Shown here: positions 14,263 through 22,093 of the stretch, piece by piece
How the letters are laid out: the number at the start of each line of letters is the position of its first letter
How positions within the stretch are numbered: position 1 is the first letter of the stretch
Source of the DNA: Deinococcus sedimenti
GTDB taxonomy: Bacteria; Deinococcota; Deinococci; Deinococcales; Deinococcaceae
Assembly (NCBI RefSeq): GCF_014648135.1
Contig: NZ_BMQN01000025.1
Location: 1-28,577, forward strand
DNA: 28,577 bases
Direction: 5' to 3'
Position numbers and translations under genes: made by a program
The notes under the pieces: generated by a model
Database searches by the model: none
The model's input: the letters and a program-made list of their open reading frames with translations, nothing else
Told to the model about the DNA's origin: nothing

Positions 14263-15041
14263 CCCCGCACGAATCCCTGATCGAGGTGACGGCCCTGACG
14301 CACACCGTGCAGGGACGGCAGCTGCTGCGGGACGTGCATCTGACCCTGCGGCGCGGCGAACTGCTCGCCGTGCTGGGCCGCAACGGCGCGGGCAAGAGCA
14401 CCCTGCTGCGGCACCTGACCGGCGAACTCGGCCGGCGCGGCGTGAGCGTCCTAGGCGGCCCCGCCCACCGCCCCGGCACCGAACTGGCCCGCCACCGCGC
14501 CGCGCTGCCCCAGCACACACCCGCCCCGTTCGCGTTCAGCGTGCTGGACATCGTCCTGCTGGGCCGCATTCCGCACGGCCCGCGCGACACGCCCCACGAC
14601 CGCGACGTCGCCCGCGCCTGCCTGGACCGCGTGGGCCTGCGCGGCGCGGAAGGCCGCGACATCCAGACGCTCAGCGGCGGCGAGCAGCAGCGCGTGCACC
14701 TCGCCCGGACGCTGGCGCAGCTGCACGGCACGCCCGGCGACCGGGTCCTGCTGCTCGACGAGCCCACCGCCAGCCTCGACCTCGCCCACCAGCACGCCAC
14801 GCTGCGCCTCGCCCGCGACCTGTGCGCGGAAGGGGTCGGCGTACTGGCCGTCCTGCACGACCTGAACCTCGCCGCGCAGTACGCCGACCGGGTGCTTCTG
14901 CTCGACGGCGGTCAGGTGCTGACCTGCGCCCCGCCCGACATCGCGCTGACCAGCGGGCACATCCGCGCCGCGTACGGGCACGACGTGCTCGTCACCCGCC
15001 ACCCCTGCCTGAACTGCCCGCTGATCGTCAGCGCGGGCTGA
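14259..15041 (+). CDS. hmuV: Heme/iron-chelate ABC transporter, ATPase (HmuV type)
   Basis: This 260-residue ATPase carries Walker A GRNGAGKST (40-48), the Q-loop LPQHTPAPFAFSV (83-95), the signature LSGGEQQR (138-145), Walker B LLLDEPTASLD (164-174) and the switch His200 in LHDLNLAAQYADRV. The sequence LPQH..FAFSV..IVLLGRIPHG is characteristic of HmuV. The start GTG 14259 gives a 4-nt overlap with the permease stop; the open frame that continues further upstream runs through hmuU out of sense. It is the last gene of the operon and is followed by a hairpin at 15186. No TonB-dependent outer-membrane receptor gene is in the window. Confidence 0.9.
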   Translation: MTPHESLIEVTALTHTVQGRQLLRDVHLTLRRGELLAVLGRNGAGKSTLLRHLTGELGRRGVSVLGGPAHRPGTELARHRAALPQHTPAPFAFSVLDIVLLGRIPHGPRDTPHDRDVARACLDRVGLRGAEGRDIQTLSGGEQQRVHLARTLAQLHGTPGDRVLLLDEPTASLDLAHQHATLRLARDLCAEGVGVLAVLHDLNLAAQYADRVLLLDGGQVLTCAPPDIALTSGHIRAAYGHDVLVTRHPCLNCPLIVSAG

Positions 15042-15185
15042 TCTCCCCGTCCGTTGCGGACGTCCGCCCCCTATTGAGTGGGCTGGCGACGGTTTGAACA
15101 GCGGGTGGCGAGAGGGGGCGTCGCCCACCGCCGGGGTGCCCCCCACTGCCCGGACCTGTCGGGGCCGGTAAGGGCCGTGCCGATG

Positions 15186-15222
15186 CGGAGGTCCCGGAGA
15201 CCCGTCTGCTCCGGAACCTCCG
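15186..15222. terminator. Bidirectional hairpin between convergent genes
   Basis: CGGAGGT, a mismatch and CCGGAG (15186-15199) pair with CTCCGG, a mismatch and ACCTCCG (15209-15222), a 13-bp stem around a 9-nt loop. It lies 145 nt after hmuV and 12 nt after the end of the convergent protease remnant, so it could serve both strands. Confidence 0.65.
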
Positions 15223-15233
15223 TGGGGGTGGCC

Positions 15234-16800
15234 TCAGGGCTGCTCGTTCGTTTCGGTGATGATGGGCTGCACGTCGTCGCTCACGACATCCAGGCGCGGC
15301 AGGATGCGAACGGCCTGCGCGTCGGTGGTGCTGTTGTTCGGATCCACGTAACTGAAGGTCGGGCGGATGTTCGCCCAGTCATTGTAGTCGCTCAGGTAAT
15401 ACTGCCCGGTCGAGATGAATCCGTCGTAATCCACGTCGGCCCGGAGGCTGGTCTGCTGGTACCCGTCACGGTTCCAGTCGATCCAGGCGGCGCCGCGGTT
15501 GATGCCTGACGTTTCATTGATGGAGCCCTCGTCCATCTTTCCGCCCTGCCCGTACGAGTAATCCATCTTGAACGAGGTCGAGCACGGGTTGTTGTACGTC
15601 AGCTGGGAGCAGGCCGTGTAGCGGTACTGAGAGCGCTGCCACAGGGTGCTGGCCGTGTCGTCCAGTCCGGCCAGCGTGTAGAGGTAGTTCATGATGGAGT
15701 AGTAGTTGGGTTTGTTGTTGTAGTCCTCGAATCCCCCGTGCCGCAGGCCCAGGGTGTGACCGAACTCGTGCATGATAGTTGAGCCCTGCTGGTTGGCGAC
15801 TTGCGTCAGGCTGCTGGCACTCCAGCCGCCCATGGTGACCACGAAGTCGTTGCCATTGATCTCGGCGACGCCGCTGCTGCCGTTGCTGCCGTTGGCCTGC
15901 TGCGAGTTCCCGATCAGCCCGTACCGGAACAGATTCAGGCGGTTCGTGGCGAAGTTCTTCACCGAGCCGGTGCTGCTGTACTTGTACGCCAGGATGCCGT
16001 AACAGCTGCTGGTGTTCCAGCCGACGCTGATACAGCTGCCGTAATTCACCTGATTGCCCCCACCCAGGTTGTAGTTGGCGGGCGAGAACGTCGAGCTGAA
16101 GGCCGCGCCGGCGTCCACGTGCAGGGCGTAGCCGGCGCGTGTGAAGGCGGCCACCATCTTGTCGATCCCGGCGCGTTGCGGCCGGATGAAGTTCGACGTG
16201 GAGTTCATCCAGTCCAGTTCCAGGAAGAGGTCCCGCTGGTTTGGCCGCGCGCCCAGGTTGTACACGTACACGCCGCCGTAGGCGCTGGAGTTCGCGGTCT
16301 CGTAGCTGTCGGGAATGCCGTCGTTGTCGGTGTCGCCGGTCGCCTGCGCGTTCAGGCCGCTGGCCTGGAGTCCACCTCCGTCGTTGTTCAGGGCGCCGGG
16401 GCTGGGGAGTGCGTTCTGTTCCCAGTTCTGTGCGCTGGCGCTGGCCTGCCCGAGTGCAGCCGTGCGGCCCGGCTGCCGCGTGATGGAACTCAGCTGGGTA
16501 GAGGGCGCAGCCTGAACGCCCAGAGTTCCGCCCGAGCTGGCATTCAGCCCTGGGGCGAAACGCACGGTGTCGTGCACCTGGGTGCCCTGCATCAGGCTGA
16601 TCTCGCCGCGGTCCGTCCAGGCGGGCACCTGCGTACCGCTGGACACGAACACGATCTCGCTGTTGTCGGTGGCGTTCGCGTCGAGTCGCGCGGTGACGAT
16701 CAGGTACCGCCCGGCGGCCAGGGTCTGCCGGGGAAGCGGGAAGGTCGCCTGACTGGTCTGGCCGCTGGCGTCGCGGGATGGGGCGCGCAGCTGGTTGACG
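15234..16800 (-). pseudogene. Metzincin-type zinc metalloprotease, 5' end lost to an IS insertion
   Basis: About 522 codons of the C-terminal part remain. The zinc site HEFGHTLGLRHGG (codons at 15770-15732) fits HExxHxxGxxH, and YYSIMNY further on gives the Met-turn of metzincins. Ahead of these lies TDNDGIPDSYE, a calcium-binding DxDxDG-type repeat, then RDLFLELDWM. The protein is rich in Asn, Ser, Thr and Tyr, as expected for a secreted protein. Coding sense runs without a break up to 16800, where the left end of an IS3-type element (TGACCCC) begins, so the signal peptide and N-terminus are missing. The lost part is not found beyond the IS mosaic. The zinc site is intact but there is no start codon of its own. 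Confidence 0.8.
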
Positions 16801-16857
16801 TGACCCCAATTGGTCGGCCCACTCCGAATGAGACAAGATCGTCTCCAGGGAGGGGTC

Positions 16858-17124
16858 ATGAAGCACAAGCAGTACAGCGAAAACGAGATCCTTGATGTCT
16901 TAGCCCAAGTTGAGGCAGGCACCGCGGTCGGTGACGTCGCTCGGTTGTCCGGGGTCTCCAAGGCCACCATTCACCGTTGGCAGGCACGGTATGGGGGCAT
17001 GACCAAGGACGACGCGAAGCGCGTCCGTCAGCTGGAAGAAGAAATCCGCCGCCTGAAGAAGCTGGTCGCGGATCTGGCGCTCGACAATAGCATCTTGAAG
17101 GAGGTGGTTGGCAGAAAGTGGTGA
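16858..17124 (+). CDS. IS3-family OrfA (helix-turn-helix protein)
   Basis: These 88 residues show the HTH segment DVLAQVEAGTAVGDVARLSG followed by KATIHRWQARYGG, then a leucine zipper-like helix RQLEEEIRRLKKLVADLALD and the family ending LKEVVGRKW. A G-rich ribosome binding site (GGGAGGGG) precedes the ATG. It would bind IS ends and needs OrfB, which is truncated here. Confidence 0.85.
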   Translation: MKHKQYSENEILDVLAQVEAGTAVGDVARLSGVSKATIHRWQARYGGMTKDDAKRVRQLEEEIRRLKKLVADLALDNSILKEVVGRKW

Positions 17125-17256
17125 ATCCCGACCAGTCGTCGCAGGCCCAGACGCCCGTCAAACGACGGGTCATCCGGGAAGTGCGGCAGCTGTTCGGGAT
17201 CAGTGAGCGGCGAGCCTGCCGTGTCCTGGGTTTTCATCGTTCTACACAGCGTCATT
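17118..17256 (+). pseudogene. IS3-family OrfB, N-terminal fragment
   Basis: The fragment starts with GTG codons overlapping the end of orfA. It encodes VIREVRQLFGISERRACRVL followed by GFHRSTQRH, the usual HTH_21 beginning of IS3 OrfB. The frame then runs into unrelated sequence and the whole DDE (rve) domain is missing. Confidence 0.75.
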
Positions 17257-17308
17257 GCAGTACGAGAGATGACCGTGACCTAGTGGATGACCACAGGCAT
17301 GAGAATAG

Positions 17309-17457
17309 CTATTCATTGACGTGGTAGTGGCGTTTGAGCTTATCCCGTGCCGCGGATATCGAGAACTGCCCATTCGCCCGCACCGACCGCGCATTGCGGT
17401 CGGTTTCCCACGCCAGCAATTCCGCTTCGACTGCGTCCACACTGGCCAAGCGCTGCC
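17309..17457 (-). pseudogene. IS630-family transposase, C-terminal fragment
   Basis: About 50 codons on the minus strand encode LGQRLASVDAVEAELLAWET followed by DRNA, then QFSISAARDKLKRHYHVNE and a TAG stop at 17311-17309. This matches the C-terminus of IS630/DDE_3 transposases (AWxxxRN then QFTTADAR.KL.RLY). Its 5' side is cut by the IS5-type element starting at 17457, and no remainder is found beyond that element's other end. Confidence 0.7.
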
Positions 17458-18409
17458 CTAAAGTGCGTCTGAAAAACGTGCTGGCGCAGGTTTTCCTAGA
17501 GCCATCATGCGTGCACGGTAGAGGTCGGAGGTGGGGCACCCGTGACCCGAGCTGCGTATCCAAACGATCTAACCGACTCCGAGTGGAACGTACTTTTTCC
17601 CCTTCTACCTCAAGCATCACCCATGGGTCGTCCACGGAAGTGGTCGCCCCGAGAGATCCTGGACGGGATCTTCTACGTGCTGCGAGGAGGGATTGCCTGG
17701 CGGTCGATGCCGCACGACCTTCCGCCCTGGCAGACGATCTATCACTACCACCGTCTGTGGAGACTGCGGGGCGTCTGGGAAGCACTTCACACGGTTCTTC
17801 GGGAGCTGATCCGCCAGCGTGAGGGTCGCGCAGCGACCCCCAGTGCCGCGATCATCGACAGCCAATCCGTGAAAACGACCGAAGCCGGTGGACCTCGCGG
17901 CTATGACGGGGGCAAGAAAGTCAGTGGCCGCAAGCGTCACCTCCTCGTCGACACCCTGGGTCTGGTCATGGCGATCAAGGTGCACGAGGCCGATATCCAG
18001 GACCGCACTGGTGCGGTCCTCCTGCTGCGCGACCTGCCCAACGTGTTCCCACGCATGAAGCACGTGTGGGCAGATGCGGGGTACACCGGCAAGCTGGCGA
18101 GCGACATCAGGACCCATCTGGGCTGGACCTTGGAGATCGTCAAGCATCCCTGGTCTGGATGGCAGGGGACCTGGGCACCAAAGGATGCACCTCCACGTGT
18201 CGTGGAGGTGCCGAAAGGATTCGTGGTGCTGAAGCGCCGCTGGGTGGTGGAGCGAACATTCGCCTGGTTGGGAAAATCGCGGCGGATGGCCAAGGATTAC
18301 GAGGCGCTGGTGGAAACCGCAGAGAATTTGGTCGATGAGGTCATGATCCGGCTGATGGTGCGTCGACTCGCCAAACCCTCGCCCTAACCCTTTTCAGACG
18401 CACTTTAGG
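17457..18409 (+). mobile_element. Complete IS5-family insertion sequence
   Basis: Perfect 19-bp inverted repeats bound it: CCTAAAGTGCGTCTGAAAA at 17457-17475 and its exact complement at 18391-18409. The 953-bp element holds one intact transposase gene. The flanks (TGC on the left, TGA on the right) show no target duplication, and the left flank is an IS630 remnant while the right flank is the end of a DUF4386 gene. Confidence 0.85.
17542..18387 (+). CDS. IS5-family transposase (DUF4096 and DDE_Tnp_1)
   Basis: These 281 residues form an N-terminal DUF4096 part (LTDSEWNVLFPLLP, then GRPRKWSPREILDGIFYVLR) and a DDE domain with Asp106 in IIDSQSVK, Asp178 in WADAGYTG and Glu237 in ERTFAWLGKSRRMAKDYE. 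The GTG start at 17542 follows GGAGG-type sequence (GGAGGTGGGG). All catalytic residues and both element ends are intact, so this is the only potentially active transposase in the window. Confidence 0.9.
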   Translation: MTRAAYPNDLTDSEWNVLFPLLPQASPMGRPRKWSPREILDGIFYVLRGGIAWRSMPHDLPPWQTIYHYHRLWRLRGVWEALHTVLRELIRQREGRAATPSAAIIDSQSVKTTEAGGPRGYDGGKKVSGRKRHLLVDTLGLVMAIKVHEADIQDRTGAVLLLRDLPNVFPRMKHVWADAGYTGKLASDIRTHLGWTLEIVKHPWSGWQGTWAPKDAPPRVVEVPKGFVVLKRRWVVERTFAWLGKSRRMAKDYEALVETAENLVDEVMIRLMVRRLAKPSP

Positions 18410-19103
18410 TGATCACAGGACGCGCAGGCCCGTCCGCTCCCACCGCACCGCTGAACCCCTTCACGATCAGCCACACGGCCAGCACCATCTCATAGACCGC
18501 GACGGGCAACGCCAGCAGCACGGCCGCCGGAGACAGGGGCACGAGCACACCGAACAGGGTCAGGAGCGCAGCGCCGATCACCAGCACAGCGCCGGTCATG
18601 CCCAGGGCCGACAGCCACCGAGGAACGAGGCGAGAGGTGTACAACAGCACACCACAGAGGAGCGTGTTCAGGCCCAACACCACATTCGGTCCCAGCAGGA
18701 ACGTCCACTCACGCGCCGCCAGCAACAGTTGATTCACCACCCGGCGGTCGCCTGGGACTTCGGTCACGCCCACGTTCACGCTCAGCAGGGTCAGCACACT
18801 CAGCACCCCCATGACGATCAACGCTGCTTCCAGTAACCGGAGAGCCACGTACCCCAGCGCCAGACCTTCATGCTGACGCTTGAGGTACGGAAACAGCAGG
18901 GTCGCGGTACCCACGGCCGCACACGCCAGAACCAGTTCCGCCAGAACGCCGAGTTTCACCCGCAGCACGTGGTCAGGGACAGCGAAGAACAGGTCTGGGT
19001 CTGCCAGCATCGGGGCATACAGCACGACACCGATCACGGCGGCCACCGACGCCAGGATGAACAGGACGCCCACCACCCGGAGGTTCAATAGTTCTGACTT
19101 CAT
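18405..19103 (-). CDS. DUF4386 membrane protein, stop codon supplied by the IS5 end
   Basis: This 232-residue integral membrane protein has six or seven hydrophobic helices and the family ending YEMVLAVWLIVKGF. Function is unknown; such genes often lie beside a TetR-type regulator, as here. The ATG at 19103 has a good ribosome binding site (AAGGAG). The TAA stop at 18407-18405 lies inside the terminal repeat of the IS5 element, so the last few residues may differ from the original protein, but the conserved part is complete. Confidence 0.8.
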   Translation of the reverse strand: MKSELLNLRVVGVLFILASVAAVIGVVLYAPMLADPDLFFAVPDHVLRVKLGVLAELVLACAAVGTATLLFPYLKRQHEGLALGYVALRLLEAALIVMGVLSVLTLLSVNVGVTEVPGDRRVVNQLLLAAREWTFLLGPNVVLGLNTLLCGVLLYTSRLVPRWLSALGMTGAVLVIGAALLTLFGVLVPLSPAAVLLALPVAVYEMVLAVWLIVKGFSGAVGADGPARPVIT

Positions 19104-19279
19104 GATCTACTCCTTTCAGGCAACAGCGGACGAAAACAGCCCGGGACGCTGCGCCAATGTCCCGCTGGCCGAACAGATGTCACCTCAGCACCACCTGTCG
19201 CGTTCAGCATGGCCACCCGGCCACCCGCACTCCAGGCACACCAATGACCTTTTGTTGCCTATCCATCACGAGGAGCACT

Positions 19280-19870
19280 GTGTTGCCCACGCCCAGCAGG
19301 CTTGATCCCCGAATCAGACGCACACAGCAGGCTCTGCACGAAGCTCTCGAGGCCCTGCTGCGAGAACAGGGGTACGCGGTCACCACCGTCAGTGACATCA
19401 CGACCCGAGCGGGCATCAACCGCGCCACGTTCTACGCCCATTACAGCGATAAGGGTGAACTCTTTGAACAGGTGGTCGCCCGCCACTTCGCTGAAGTGCT
19501 GCGCACCTACGGACCCGGGCAGTCCGGCATCAGCAGGGCACAGATCGAGGACCTGTTGCGGGCGCTCTGCGTCTTCATGGCACAGGTCCATGCGGACAGT
19601 CAGGATCAGCCGTGCGAAATGGGCGCACATGTGGAGCGTCAGGTGCAGGCCCAGCTCACGGCGTGGTTGATCGAAGCCCTGCATCCCAGGGCGCAGCGTG
19701 CCAATTCCAGGATTATTTCCAGGGAACTGGTCGCCACCCTGATGGCCCACAGCCTGTTCACTGCGGCCAATGCCTGGGGCCGGAGCTCCACGGTGGCCCT
19801 GGAACCCTACCTGTCTGAGGTGATGGTCTTCATCGGTGCGGGACTTCAGGCCACCGGATATGAGCCCTGA
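19280..19870 (+). CDS. TetR/AcrR-family transcriptional regulator
   Basis: This 196-residue protein has the N-terminal HTH at about 10-60 (RIRRTQQALHEALEALL, then VTTVSDITTRAGINRATFYA and HYSDKGELFEQV). It is followed by a helical ligand-binding part resembling TetR_C_33-like domains. The start is GTG 19280 or TTG 19283, chosen because AGGAG lies at 19271-19275; an earlier in-frame ATG at 19157 lacks such a site and would add a non-conserved 41-residue tail. It is divergent to the DUF4386 gene, which it probably controls. In the 176-nt gap CGGGAC (19142-19147) and GTCCCG (19159-19164) form an inverted repeat that could be its site. Confidence 0.85.
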   Translation: MLPTPSRLDPRIRRTQQALHEALEALLREQGYAVTTVSDITTRAGINRATFYAHYSDKGELFEQVVARHFAEVLRTYGPGQSGISRAQIEDLLRALCVFMAQVHADSQDQPCEMGAHVERQVQAQLTAWLIEALHPRAQRANSRIISRELVATLMAHSLFTAANAWGRSSTVALEPYLSEVMVFIGAGLQATGYEP

Positions 19871-19985
19871 CATCCGTGCGACAGCGCTTGTGTTCCCTGG
19901 AATGAGGACACGGCCGGTGGTGGTCTCCCAGAGGCTGAACGGCGTGATGGACAGCCGGGTGAAAGCATCCAGCATGGGGGGTAGT

Positions 19986-20009
19986 CCTCCGTGACGAACG
20001 ACACGGAGG
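19986..20009 (+). terminator. Hairpin after the TetR-family gene
   Basis: CCTCCGTG (19986-19993) pairs perfectly with CACGGAGG (20002-20009) around an 8-nt loop, 116 nt after the TetR-family stop codon. No T-run follows. Confidence 0.45.
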
Positions 20010-20573
20010 GCAACTCCCGGCGGATGCCTTCGCGTTGTTCACTGCTTGGATCGACGCTGACCTGTCCCCTTCAGGTGGGAGGCCGGCACACTCCCTCTCT
20101 GATCCACCGCAGCTCACCTCATGTCCAACAGATTGTGCGCTGTGGTGAGAGCGATCGGGCCGGTGTCGATGACGGGTGGCAGCGAGCGGACGGGAGCGCC
20201 GCACCGGTCGGAGGTGCTGGCGATGGGGTTGTGGGCGACCGAATCGAGCATCTTCATGGCCAGTGGCTCATCTGCCCGGTGCTTCGGGCGATGGTCGCGT
20301 CCATCTCGCCCTTGTCGAGGATGTCGGGGGCCGGGTCGGACCTGGCATCAGCCTGGCCGCGCAGCCCCACGGCGGACGCGCAGGTCATGGCTTTCCGGCG
20401 GGCCGCGGATGATGCGTTCGGTGGTCGCCGAGCTGTCCGCGACGAGATGCTGGAAGGGACTCGTCTTGCCCGGCGGGTGCGGTCGGCTGGCCTGTGACGA
20501 AAACCCTGGGCCGGGAACTGGTTGGCATTCACGCCTGCTGGTTCTCCCCGCAGTCCGTGCCGGGGTTCAGCTG

Positions 20574-20605
20574 GCACGCGCTGCAGGTGCACCTGCAGCG
20601 CGTGC
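20574..20605. repeat. 32-bp perfect palindrome without a spacer
   Basis: The left arm GCACGCGCTGCAGGTG (20574-20589) is followed directly by its exact reverse complement (20590-20605). Two PstI-type CTGCAG hexamers and a central GTGCAC are part of it. Chance occurrence of 16 consecutive matched pairs is very unlikely. It may be a site for a symmetric DNA-binding protein, a resolution or attachment site, or the scar of an inverted joint. Confidence 0.9.
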
Positions 20606-20740
20606 TGATGGTGGCGCTGGGAGCGCTGCACGTCACAGTGTCCACCTGACCCTGCAGCGGCGGGTCGTCTGGACGGGCTGGCCCGACCAGAATGATACCG
20701 GGCGTGCCACGAGCTTCCGGGACAACGCGTCGTAAATCAC

Positions 20741-20769
20741 TTTACAAAACAAAGCATACGTTCTATGGT
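20741..20769 (+). promoter_or_regulatory. Leaderless promoter of the Old Yellow Enzyme gene
   Basis: TTTACA (20741-20746), a 17-nt spacer and TATGGT (20764-20769) are followed after 7 nt by the ATG at 20777, so the transcript should start at the start codon. This decides the start against the in-frame ATG at 20765, which lies within the -10 box. A small dyad CTTT/AAAG around the -35 (20740-20754) may be an operator. Confidence 0.6.
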
Positions 20770-20776
20770 GTCGGGC

Positions 20777-21907
20777 ATGTCCGACCTCACTCCCCTCTTC
20801 GAGCCCTACACCTTCCGCAGCGGCGTGCAGGTCCGCAACCGCCTCGCCCTGGCCCCCATGACCACCACCTCCGCCAATCCGGACGACAGTGTCTCGGCTG
20901 CGGAACTCGATTACGTCGCCCGCCGCTCCGGCGGCGTGGGCCTGGCCATCACGGCCGTCGCGTACGTCACGCCCGGCGGCAAGGGCTTCCCCGGCCAGTT
21001 CGGCGCCGAGCACGACGGCCGCCTGGACAGCCTCCGGGCCCTGGCCACCCGCATCCGGTCCGGCGGGGCCCACGCCGTCCTGCAGATCTTCCACGCCGGC
21101 CACAACTCGCCCCCCGAACTCGTCGGCGGGGACGTCACCTCCGCCAGCGACGTGCCCTCCCCCCAGCCCGGCCGCACGCACGTACCCGTCCGCGCCCTGA
21201 GCCGCGACGAGGTGCGCGGCGTCATCGCCGACTTCGGCCGCGCCACCCGCCGCGCCATCGACGCCGGATTCGACGGCGTCGAGATCCACGGCGCGAACGG
21301 CTACCTGATCCAGCAGTTCGTCTCCGCGCACAGCAACCGCCGCGACGACGAGTGGGGGGGCACGCCCGAGAAACGCCTCGCGTTCCCCCTGGCCGTCATC
21401 GAGGAAGTGCAGCGCGTCGCGGCGCAGGCCACCACGCCCTTCCTGATCGGCTACCGCTTCTCCCCTGAGGAACCGCACGAGCAGGGCCTCACCATGCACG
21501 ACACCTTCGCGCTGTTGGACGCCCTGCGCGAGCGGAATCTCGACTACGTCCACGTGTCCCTGCAGGATTACGCGGGCAGCCCCCGCCGCGGCGGAGATCC
21601 TGACCGCAGCCGCCTCCAGCAGATTGCCGAGCGCCTCGGCGACACGCCCCTGATCGGCGTGGGAAACATCTGGACGCCGCAGGACGCCGCCCGCGCCCTC
21701 GAACTCGGCGCCACCTTCGTCGCCCTGGGCCGCGCCCTGCTGCTCGAACCCGAATGGGTGCAGAAAGTCCAGGCCGGGCGCACTGACCTGCGCGGCACCT
21801 TCAGCCCGGCCGACCGCGAGGCCCTGACGCTGCCGGAACCCATGTGGGGCCTGCTGACGAACGTCATGCTCAAAGATCGCCTCACGCCCGACCTCGTGTC
21901 CAGCTGA
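20777..21907 (+). CDS. NADH:flavin oxidoreductase (Old Yellow Enzyme family)
   Basis: This 376-residue FMN-dependent TIM-barrel enzyme reduces activated C=C bonds or related electrophiles with NAD(P)H. It has the N-terminal LFEPYTFRSGVQVRNRLALA with PMT (FMN contact), HAGH at 106-109, GFDGVEIHGANGYLIQQF (164-181; His171 and Asn174 hold the substrate), SNRRDDEWGG (186-195) and late phosphate-binding segments GVGNIWTP and FVALGRALL. It lacks the C-terminal FeS and FAD domains of 2,4-dienoyl-CoA reductases. The natural substrate is unknown. It stands alone, with its own leaderless promoter and 186 nt before the next gene. Confidence 0.9.
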   Translation: MSDLTPLFEPYTFRSGVQVRNRLALAPMTTTSANPDDSVSAAELDYVARRSGGVGLAITAVAYVTPGGKGFPGQFGAEHDGRLDSLRALATRIRSGGAHAVLQIFHAGHNSPPELVGGDVTSASDVPSPQPGRTHVPVRALSRDEVRGVIADFGRATRRAIDAGFDGVEIHGANGYLIQQFVSAHSNRRDDEWGGTPEKRLAFPLAVIEEVQRVAAQATTPFLIGYRFSPEEPHEQGLTMHDTFALLDALRERNLDYVHVSLQDYAGSPRRGGDPDRSRLQQIAERLGDTPLIGVGNIWTPQDAARALELGATFVALGRALLLEPEWVQKVQAGRTDLRGTFSPADREALTLPEPMWGLLTNVMLKDRLTPDLVSS

Positions 21908-22093
21908 TCATGCCCGGCTGACCATCTGGACGCCGGGTGCCGCTGCAATCGGAGGCCACGCTCTGTGGCCGCCCCCGGTGCTTGCCCGGCGGTCCGGGTC
22001 CACCTGGAACGGAGGTCAGGACGGCGTCCGCCCGGAGCTCTGATGGCCGTCACAACACCCGGTTCAGTCCCGCGCAGACGCTACCCTGAGGGC

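Larger units (their letters stand above)
16801..17256 (+). mobile_element. Truncated IS3-family element
   Basis: The left end is placed at TGACCCCAATTGG (16801), where the protease coding sequence stops. It contains a complete orfA and the first 45 or so codons of orfB. IS3 sense is lost near 17256, where DNA of an IS630-type element starts. No right end is present, so the element is immobile. Confidence 0.6.
19871..20776. other. Gene-poor stretch of about 900 bp
   Basis: No recognisable gene lies here. Open frames exist on both strands (for example plus 19991-20497 and minus 20254-20631) but show none of the codon bias or domain pattern of their neighbours. A short frame at 20494-20649 (51 codons, GTG start) has a somewhat protein-like composition and spans the 32-bp palindrome; I do not call it a gene. 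The stretch may be the decayed remains of a gene or an element. It ends with the promoter of the next gene. Confidence 0.5.

Noticed and set aside
19830..20204. Minus-strand open frame after the TetR-family gene (and another at 19259-19975)
   Set aside because: No domain pattern; overlaps the TetR gene or the terminator hairpin. The first 35 residues of the frame starting at 19975 look slightly protein-like but nothing supports a gene.
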